Origin: Cymbomonas tetramitiformis
Taxonomy: Eukaryota > Chlorophyta > Pyramimonadophyceae > Pyramimonadales > Pyramimonadaceae
Reading direction: 5' to 3'
Assembly (NCBI GenBank): GCA_001247695.2
Contig: LGRX02033430.1
Location: 1 to 64,000 of the forward strand
DNA length: 64,000 nt
The notes beneath the pieces are model-generated. The model saw only the letters and a list, made by a program, of their open reading frames with translations, was not told where the DNA came from and made no database searches. Made by a program: the position numbers and the translations under genes. Shown piece after piece: positions 46,901 through 55,686 of the stretch (position 1 is the first letter of the stretch; each line of letters begins with the position of its first letter).

Positions 46901-48172
46901 TTCAAGAAGGAACGCATGGTGCAGAAGCACTTGGTGTCCGCGGCGGGATTGGAAACCTGGGACGAATTCAAGGACGAGTTCACCCTCTACTGGAGCTCCC
47001 AAGAGAAAATCGAGTCGTTGATCGGCTGCTTACCTTCAACTCAGGGGGGAGCGCGCCGGGGGGGGGCTGGGGAAGTTCCGCACGCGATCTTGAATTACGT
47101 CGAGAACGCGCGGGCGAATCTCAAAGAAGCGCAGGCACCAAGCGCGGCTCACATCCAAGGCTTGCAACAGATCGAGGTGAAAGTCGACATCAAACTCTAT
47201 CGGGAGGCGCGGACCGACGGGCCGGAGGCTAAGGTTGCTGGAGAGGCAGGTCTGGAGGACGACGAGCCCACACATCAGGAGAACGTGCCGATGCTACCTC
47301 GTTGGAAGATCGTCAAGGGCAGCATGAACGATATGAAGGACGTCCCGAGACTGCCCTTCACGGGGACGATCATCGACTGCAATTACGAACTTGACAAGGA
47401 GAAGACTCCCGACGCGATGACCAAGAAGGAGGTGCAACCGTTCCTGGAGTCTTTCAACGCCAAGACCACCTCCCCGGCATGGACAGTCGCTATTTTTTGC
47501 GGTTTCGCCCAACAAAACGATTTCCTGGAGGTGATTGACAATTACTGCTCCGGCCGCGCGGAGCGGTTCTTCTGGCACAAGGCGAACGTGCACATGAACC
47601 CCAACAAGTCCGTACGCTACAATGACGTTGAATGTGGCGTCCTGGGGTACCATGTAAAAAGCGATGCCCAGGGGGAGTCTTCTAAAAAGCCGGAGTGGAT
47701 GTTCAACTTTGATTTGGGGGATGGTGAACGTTACAGCCGCGCGTCACTTTTGCGCGGCTTCCCGGTTGTGCACCAGATGTTCAAACGCGAGGGCAAAGTC
47801 GTGAATAACCATCAGAAACCCCTAGCACTGTTGATGGAGCTGATCCAGTGCCACATGCTCGGTGACAATCCGGGCAAGACGGATGAGAACGGCCATCCAC
47901 TCAACTGGATTCTCGACGCTTGCTGCGGCGTCGGCTCGACGTCCATGGCCGCCATGAGGTGTGGTATGAACGCGATCGGCTTCGACCACGACCAGTACAT
48001 GGTCAGCTCTGCGCAGCAACGGCTGACCAATTTCGACGCCGAGCCCGATCAAAAGGCCGAGACGGAGCCCAAGACGAAGAGCGAACCGACGGCGAAGGGA
48101 AAGGAAGCAGCCACTGCCGAATCTGAGGAAGAAGAGTTAGAAGAAGATGAGGCAGAAGAGAATGCTGAATAA
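43990..48172 (+). pseudogene. Beta-class DNA N4/N6-methyltransferase gene
   Basis: Exon 1 43990-44544 (185 codons, MTTAETFQALREQHTF; no family recognised), intron 1 44545-45224 with array 2, exon 2 45225-46565 (447 codons), intron 2 46566-46664 (GTAAAT..TTACAG, 99 bp), exon 3 46665-48172. Exon 2 has VFGHQHCYQATDE and IYIGLTPDMIRFLGEMQN, faintly ParB-like. Exon 3 ends in the methyltransferase: IIDCNYELD in the place of motif IV (DPPY), WTVAIFCGF, NNHQKPLALLMELI and SAM-binding ILDACCGVGSTSMAAM..AIGFDHDQY, then an acidic tail. The motif order (IV before I) is that of beta-class amino-MTases. A one-base loss in a G-run near 46880 (GAGGGGGCC; copy A has six G) breaks the frame. The changed catalytic motif (DCNY) makes activity uncertain. 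Confidence 0.78.
44580..45215. repeat. Intronic palindromic array 2, copy B
   Basis: Ten units of about 66-67 bp. The palindrome core extends outward to CGGAAAG..CTTTCCG in some units (for example near 44710-44750), giving perfect palindromes of over 30 bp. The last unit runs into the 3' splice site CTTGTCCCAG (45224). Confidence 0.95.
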
Positions 48173-48445
48173 ATTAGTAGGATTTGTCGACCGCCCTGAC
48201 TGATAGTATCAGTCATGCCTCAACGGTATAGGGTGAAAAGTACTCTGCTCGTAAACATTTGAATAAAGAATGATACATGTGTGCATATTTCGGTGTTTTC
48301 ATTGTACGCATACTGCACTTTTCTACCGTGTTGCCTTTATGTATCCCTATTTCGCGCATAAATATCACTAAACCCTGATTTTTATGAAATATATATAAAT
48401 CCAAAAATGACATATGATAATGTCATTTTCATCGAATAGTGTGTT

Positions 48446-49081
48446 AAGGCCTCATCTTCGCCCGCTAAGGGACCCGCCAAGAAATCTGGCAAAAAGGGCA
48501 CCTCCAACCGACAGGTAAATTACTTTTTACTTCTGCTTCAAACAGTGCTCTCCCTCCCAAAGCATCCTTTTCTATATTTTAAGACATGCTAAAAATGTTT
48601 TTTTTACTTACAGATAGAAGACGAGGTGCAACGAGGAGGCGGGGACCACGGAGCGGGCTTGTCTAGAGGGGCAGGCATTTTGGTGGAAGAAGCTCAGTTT
48701 CTCCACAATGCCAAATCCATGGGTATGACGTTCTGGATTAACTTGGGCGGCTTGGCGGGGGAGGCGGAGTTCGACAAGGTGGACACTTATCTGCGCCAGA
48801 TTATTAACAAGGACTTGTCAGTAAAAGAGGGGGGCCGGATGATAAGCCAGTTCAAGAAGGAACGCATGGTGCAGAAGCACTTGGTGTCCGCGGCGGGATT
48901 GGAAACCTGGGACGAATTCAAGGACGAGTTCACCCTCTACTGGAGCTCCCAAGAGAAAATCGAGTCGTTGATCGGCTGCTTACCTTCAACTCAGGGGGGA
49001 GCGCGCCGGGGGGGGGCTGGGGAAGTTCCGCACGCGATCTTGAATTACGTCGAGAACGCGCGGGCAAATCTCCGTCTTTAG
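48446..49081 (+). pseudogene. Copy A remainder: exon 2 end to exon 3
   Basis: Continues copy A after the insertion. It repeats AAGG, then the end of exon 2, the 99-bp intron (near 48513-48611) and exon 3. Here the G-run has six bases and the frame stays open (VKEGGRMISQFKKERM). It diverges from copy B at about 49072 (GCAAATCTCC) and stops at 49081, so the methyltransferase core and right terminal repeat are deleted. Confidence 0.8.
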
Positions 49082-49830
49082 CTAAAACTGCATATTTAAC
49101 AAATTAGACTTAACGTAAAATATTGTTAAAGAACTGCAAAAAGCGACAGGAATTGCAAAAACGGACACGATTCTGTACAAGACGACACTGGAGAACTCCA
49201 TCGTCCATGTCGCTCGGCTGTCGACAGACGCGAGAGGTGAATCTGTGAAAAGTAAAACGAAATCTTTTCTACGATGCCACACTACCGTATCACGCACAGG
49301 TCGGTGTAATCCGCCGTCTTTGACATACCATCTTTTTCGCGGGTACGCACGATTAAGTAGAGATATTACTATATTTTCAGCGAACGGTTTAGATGAATAA
49401 GTTCACAATTCCGAATTTCTCCCGACGAATGTCTCACGTAATGTATCCAAGTTATGAATTGTATTGCGCCACATCGACAACGGCTGTCAACATTCGATAC
49501 CTCTAGGCTCTTATCGCCAGTTATATCCACGAAAGAGGAATATATAATCCGGGGGGGTCTCGTACTTAACATCTGACATTTCCTAAAGCAAAGTCGACCG
49601 TCGCATAGGTTTCAATCGGAGGGTTAATGCGTGCCACGTCTGCAGCCACGTCGGATTTTTTGGGTCTCGACGTATTCCTGACCGGTTTCCCGTAGGTATC
49701 GCGATACTGTTCCGACAGGATGCCATATGCAGTCAGTCGGGGGTCGCGTTCGCTTTTCGTCGTGAGCCACAATACGTCCGGATGGATTCGCGAATCGAAA
49801 ATTCGATCATAGGTTGGTTGTGCAGAAGCA

Positions 49831-49884
<54 letters not shown>

Positions 49885-50021
49885 CACAGAGGAGTCTGAC
49901 AGCGAGACCGTCAGCCAGAACTTGCTGGGAGGAAAGGCGGTGGATGAGAAGGACGCCATCGCCAGGTGAGGACGACCTGTCCAATATCCGTGTGGTAATG
50001 CCCGAAGGATGAGAGAGGGAC
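49082..50021. other. Mostly unassigned; CAG microsatellite
   Basis: No recognised gene. A CAG repeat of about 16 units lies at 49834-49883. In the frame reading Gln it continues HTEESDSETVSQNLLGGKAVDEKDAIAR to a possible donor CCAG/GTGAGG at 49966, so a poly-Gln exon is conceivable but unproven. Confidence 0.5.
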
Positions 50022-50522
50022 ATGGAAACGGAAGGGTTTTGCGTGGCACGGGTTGAGGGCGTCGAAGTTTCCCCTCAGGAGCACGATGGTTGCGTGACCG
50101 GGGAGTGGTTGAATAACTTCGCCGACCTGAATTCAGAGGACCGGGATGCACGCTACGACAGTAGTAGGTGGATAGGAGACGTGGATCGGAGGTGTTTTCT
50201 GGGGAGGATGATTGCGGAGGTAGGGAGGCAGGTCATTGCAAACCCAGGGCGGTGGAAGCGCACCACCGTGCGACCGGACGCACTTCGCAAGGGGAAAGGT
50301 GGGTGGGGGCCGAGGTCTTGGAGCTCACAGCTGGAGTCTGTGGCTGGACCGGATCCCGGCCCTTTCGAGGAGCTTCGGCGTGGCCTTCGCGGCACTCCTC
50401 CCGGCCTCACCGACAGGGAACAGGACCACTGGGACAGGCTGTGGTGTGAGGATCACACCCAGCCCACCCAGTGGTACGACACCCTGCCGGCTTCGGCCGC
50501 AACGACATTAAGGGAACTGTGA
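50022..50522 (+). other. ORF of unknown function before copia pol
   Basis: 166 codons from an ATG at 50022 (METEGFCVARVEGVEV), Trp- and Arg-rich, without zinc knuckle or known Gag motif. It ends about 160 bp before the copia polyprotein ORF. It might be a Gag remnant of that element, but I cannot support this from motifs. Confidence 0.35.
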
Positions 50523-50685
50523 GCACCACCTCCGGTAGTGCCCTTCCCTCCCAGCTCTGGCCCGTGCTCTGTCACCGCAGGAGCTGGACTGTATGCCACA
50601 GCTATGGACCTCCCTGCCAGCGGACACGGGGTGTCTGCGGGGTCCGTAGTCGGGGCCTCGGACGAGCCCGACAGCCCTGAGCCCC

Positions 50686-53600
50686 GTGGCTCAGGGGAAG
50701 GACAGTACTATCTATGACCCCCCACCGCCCGTCACTGGACCTACCCTGCGTAGGGGTGTAGGTAGGGGTGGTGTACCCTTCTACAGACATGCCCTCGTCT
50801 CCACACTTGTTGTCCTCGGCTTCCTAGGCTGTGCCATGGCAGATGTGAGCATGCTTGTGGGACAGGAGGATGCCTCGGACGGACTGAGACTGCTGTCACC
50901 TGGGGGCCCACGGGGAGGGGCCCAGGGGACGGGGACGGGGATACTGTCTGATGGTGGCTTTGATGGTGGCACTGGGGATGGTAACACCGGGTACAGTGGT
51001 TCATGTGATTGGGACTGGTCAGATTCTGGGGCTGGACACGGCTCTTCCTCTGGACCTGGCTCAGAAGACCCTCACAGTGACCACGGCCAGTTCACCAGCT
51101 CTGGTATGCCGCCCGATGCCGCCTCCCAGATACAACTCTTCCGGGCAACTATGACAGCAGACAGTGAGGACCGCCGCAGGCGGACTCGACACCTCACGGC
51201 TCTGGCTCTGGCAACTATTCTGGCAATTATCATTCAGTGTATATTTCTCTTCTTCCTGGACTTTCAGTCACTCTCAGGCGACAGTGCATTGGACAGAGGT
51301 TTCGGTGGTGTCAGCTCAGCGGCCTTGCATGAGACTGGCAGTGTCCTCCAGACCACCTCACACCTGGCAGAGATCATGATCACCGTCGGTGGTGCCTTGG
51401 TACACATGTCTTGGTGGCTCGGTTTCACCTGGACAGCACACGGCACACCACCACCTGGACTAGTCTTCACCTGTAGTCCAGTTGTCTCGGCCTATGCATT
51501 ATCACGGGACGGTGACGGCATTGTGGTAGACTCTGGTGCCACTGGCAATATCACAGGCACCAGGTCCAGGATCTCGGCCTTGGATACCTCCTCCACTATT
51601 GGTTTCTCCACGGTGATGACAGGTCCTGTATCCCGAACTGACGGGACCTGCACACTACACCTGTACGGTCGTGAGATACTATCAGGGGAGATAGATGAGT
51701 ATTCTATTCCTGGCTGCCACTTCAAAGAAGGCGCCAGGACCCTTCTATCTACCCGGGTTATGCTCAGACACGGCTTCAGTTCTCCAGACTTCATCAGCAT
51801 GACTTACACTCACTTGGACTCAGGCAGGACATACCGTATCACAGACAATCAGGTGGATTACCTCTGGGACGAACCACAGAACCCGCATACTCACCACTTC
51901 GGCTCAGCGGCTGTCAGGACCCGCACAGGAGACTCATCAGACTGGCAGTGGAGTAATAGCGAGTATACTAAATGGGCTACTACTCACGGCTCTCCTACAG
52001 CTACAGCTAAACTTGGTACTCCGGCTTTTGATGTATCTATGTATGGTGACTCTCTGCCTGTTGGCGAGGGTAACAATCATCCAGCTCTTGAGCACTGGTC
52101 TATATCAGATGTTTGTCACACCAAGCAGTGGACGGGACAGTTCTTCTATGGTAATATTCCCTTCAGTATCAGTATGATTGACAGAATGTTGACTAAGGGC
52201 AACCATGACTTTCTCCTTGACCCGCATAACACCACCTACTTCTGGATTGTCCCGTATATACCACAACACCAGATATGGCACAAGACATGTACTATGGAGG
52301 TACTACACATCTATCCTAAAGGCAGTAAGAAGATATTCAGTTTCTCACGGAAGCACACATATGCTTCCAGCCACCCACTGACACCGGCTGGCTCAGATGG
52401 CGGACCTGACAGAGTATTCATTGATGGCACTCCCTTTGAGATCTGTATCCTGTTCAGGAACAGAAACACACCTGTTCGGGTCAGTCCCTTTGTGGAGTTC
52501 CATGCAGTCATGGGTCACGGCTCTACGGCCAGTCTGCTTAAGCTCTACGACCTACCTGGCATTCAGCTCGGTCGGCCTCTACTATCTAGGCGAGCTATAG
52601 CAGCTATGCCGACCTGCCCCCAGTTCTGTGCGGTATGCTGTACATGTAAGCTGAAGCAGAAGCCCTGTGGACACCATGACCAGCTGAGATCAGTTGCCAT
52701 ACAGCCCGGCCAGAAGTGGGCTGCTGACATGACAGGACCTATTACACCAGCTGGCTACAACGGCCACCTGTACCGATGTCAGTTCATTGACTATGCCAGC
52801 AGATTCATATTTGTATATACCTTCGTACAGAAATCAGAATACTACACCTGTCTGGTCCATTTCTACGGCAGCTTACATACAATGGGGTATGCACCGCAGT
52901 CCATTACACTCCGTACAGACTGTGCTCCAGAGATGGGTGACCCTCAGTGTGTTGCTTTCTATCAGAAGCATCGTATATTACACCAGAAATCATCACCTAC
53001 AGTACATACAGACAATCCTCATGCAGAGAATGCCATTGGCAAGATATCCGACATGACTAAGGCATTACTTCTGGCAGCTGGCATGCCCGAGGACTACTGG
53101 CCTCTGGCTGCCACCCATGCTGGCTTCATATGGAACCTCTCTACCCACAAGAACATCTCTTCTACACCATTTCATCAGATCAGAGGCTACCACTATGGCT
53201 ATGCAAAGCTGAAGGCTTTCGGTCAGAACTGCTATGTCATTATGTCTCAGCAGCAGAGGAACTCCAGACAGCCTGGCATATCTAGGAAGTCTCAGCCGGC
53301 GGCCTGGTCAGGCCGTCTTGTTGGTGTATCAGTCAGCTCTCTGGCATATAAGATCTTGGATACAGAGACAAATATGGTACACTATGTTGGCAAGCCTCAC
53401 TGGATTCATAATCATCAGGACATGGGAGAGATATTGGGCTCCTTTCCGGACCCACATCAGGCAGAGCGGGAGTTTGATGCATCCTATGACAGACCGCAGC
53501 CTTTCAGTGACAGCTTCGACACAGCAGGCTCGAGGATTCATGGTATTGGTTCTTTCTTTGACGGAGAGGAGTCACACGCATGTGTTCAGCTTGTTCAGAC

Positions 53601-54842
53601 AGACGGCACAGTTACCTGGACTATGGCAGTCAGATATGTATCACATACATCAGATGGTCAGCACTATCGGGACCGCTACAGAAAGCTAAATGGCATTAAT
53701 GAACACTACCCTATTTGGACTATTGTGAAGGCTCGTCAAACAATCAGAGCACCTATCTACAGTGCCCTTCTCATCTCCACCCACAAAGGCAACAGGAGGC
53801 CCTACGGTGTTATCCTAGAGCCCTGCCCCGACGAGCCGGCTGGCTGGCACATTGATCTCCCGGCCAACCTGATTATCTTCCCATCTACTCATTCAGCGGC
53901 TTACCTGCCCTTCTCTGACAGCCTCAGCAGTGACCTCAGAGCAGAATACATGTTTGGCAGTTTCAGCAGCATGGAGCAGTTTCTCTCTGATGCCCCTACC
54001 TCTACTATTATCCATATGCTTGAGGTCTCGGCACCAGAGATTACGCTACCTCACGGTGTCAAACAGGCCCTATCCTCACCACAGTCTGAAGACTGGCTAA
54101 AAGCTATGGATCAGGAGGTTGGTGATATGGTTAATCAGGAGAAGCTCAAGCTGGGGACACCTCCCGCTAATGCACAGTACCTTACTACACTATTTGTACT
54201 GTCTATGCCATTCAAGCCTGACCCTACTGGCGCAGGCAAGGCCTATCAGATATTTAAAGCCCGTATGGCTGGTGACGGCAGCAGAACTACAGGCTACCTT
54301 CCATGGGAGACATCTTCGGCTACCCCAGAGATATCAGCTTTCAGAATGCTATTCATATTTGCAGCTCTATTCCAGCTGGTGGTGTCACATCTGGATGTGT
54401 CTCAGGCCTTTATGCATGCTAAGCTTGAGTTCCCCGTGTGGATTCAGTTTCCCTCTGGCTATACTTTTAAGGGTTACAGCTATGCATTACTCTCACATGC
54501 GCTGTACGGCCTCAAGATTGCCGGTGCATCATGGCAGAGAATGGTTAAACAGTTTATGCTCAGTTTCAAATACATGGGACACTCATTCAGGCAGTCTACA
54601 CATGATGCCTGTATCTATTTCATCTACACGCCTACGGTTAAGGCTATGTGTGTGGTATATGTGGATGACTTTGGTATGGCCTGTTCCACGGCTCTTGAGA
54701 GGGCCTTCTGGACTGCTTTCAGAGCAACCTTTAAGGCCAAACTCCTGGGTCCTATATCCTCTATCCTTCAGATGACAGTACAGCATGATGACCAGGGGGT
54801 ATACCTCAATCAGTCTCGGCAAATTAAGGACCTTATTATCTA
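50686..54842 (+). pseudogene. Ty1/copia polyprotein, 5' part
   Basis: One long frame of about 1385 codons of element sequence. The N-terminal region has hydrophobic segments (LVSTLVVLGFLGCAMA near residue 40; LTALALATILAIIIQCIFLFF near 170) and Gly/Ser-rich acidic linkers. Then come protease VDSGATGNITG (about 280), a GAG-pre-integrase with H..C-X2-C (HAVMGHGSTAS..CAVCCTCK), integrase core (AADMTGPI, IDYASRFI, LRTDCAPEMG, HTDNPHAENAIGK), and reverse transcriptase (FKARMAGDGSR, HLDVSQAFMHA, VVYVDDFGMA, about 1324). The order PR-IN-RT is diagnostic of Ty1/copia. The frame is broken at 54842 by an insertion and resumes at 59314. No LTRs were found. Confidence 0.88.
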
Positions 54843-55130
54843 TTGCCAGATCGGTGGGTTTACCCACCGTAACACGCTGTTACGATGGGTAAACCAACCC
54901 TACGCGTTTGGCGCGTAACGGGGTCGTTACGCGGTTCCGCAAGAAATGTGACATTATAGTGACCAACTCGACACCTAAAACTAACACTAAACGTACTCGG
55001 GGGTCAATAGACTTGACGGCAGGCGCTGTTAAACATGCCTCCTATTGCGCTCAACTTGAGAAAACGTGAGAAAATAATAGGGTGTGAGTTATGCATTCCC
55101 GCTGGTGCGTGTGGGCGGGAATGGACTGTC

Positions 55131-55325
55131 TGCGGGAATCTGTGTGATGACCCGCTAGGGGGTCACCAGATTACCCAGTGGGCTGTACCAGTACTCCGTA
55201 CAGTACTCGGTGACAGTTCACTAGGACAGACACATATATTCAGTATTCCGTTTATCTTATGGCCTTCCGAGTTATCATTCTCTGACTGTATATTATATAT
55301 ACCGCTTGGCACGGTATTCCTCGCA
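55131..55325 (+). repeat. 5' LTR of the 55 kb element
   Basis: 195 bp, TGCGGGAATCTG to TATTCCTCGCA. Contains paired motifs such as GTACTCCGTACAGTAC and a TATATTATATATA stretch near the 3' end. Confidence 0.92.
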
Positions 55326-55360
55326 GGTATGGGGTATCACCCCGCTTTTCTCACTGCTTG

Positions 55361-55381
55361 CTTTGCCATGAGTGGCTAAAC
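55361..55381 (+). promoter_or_regulatory. Leader hairpin, bulged variant
   Basis: TTTGCCA-TGAG-TGGCTAAA, the same hairpin as at 24476-24497 with one bulged base, again shortly after the LTR (36 bases). Confidence 0.6.
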
Positions 55382-55686
55382 ACCTTCCGCTAGGTGTGGG
55401 GCGTTGGGGCCCACGAGTGGCGTAATGGGTTTTCCCTAAGTGCGGTGTACCGCTCCGCGAGTTGATCGTGTGATGGATTTCTTTCGTCTCTTGAGATGTC
55501 CGCACTGATTTCGTCTTTGACCTGGACTTGATCACCCCTGTCGACGACTTCTTGGCCAACGCGTTTCGACTTCTCTTGGTTTCGTTTGCCCATCCTTTGA
55601 TTTTCTTCCGCACCGCGACAACTGCATTTACGGATTCCCAAATTCGCCACGCACCACTACCCAACGCCTCCCACCTGTAGGAATTT

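Larger units (their letters stand above)
37752..48445. mobile_element. Large DNA transposon copy B, complete
   Basis: 10.7 kb (about 8.9 kb without the nested hAT). Terminal inverted repeats start AACACACTATTCGATG: 23 bp perfect at 37752-37774 and 48423-48445, with weaker similarity beyond. A 4-bp target duplication AAGG lies at 37748-37751 and 48446-48449. The empty site can be read from copy B's own exon 2 (AAGCGCAAGGCCTCATC), which proves the boundaries. It encodes a minus-strand transposase-like gene and a plus-strand methyltransferase gene from a shared central promoter, each with a palindromic array in its first intron. Four-bp target duplications occur in the Sola and Academ superfamilies; I cannot assign one. 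Confidence 0.92.

Noticed and set aside
49782..50151. Poly-Ser, poly-Leu and poly-Cys ORFs
   Set aside because: These are other-frame translations of a CAG microsatellite; only the poly-Gln frame with a possible splice donor is worth noting and it remains weak.
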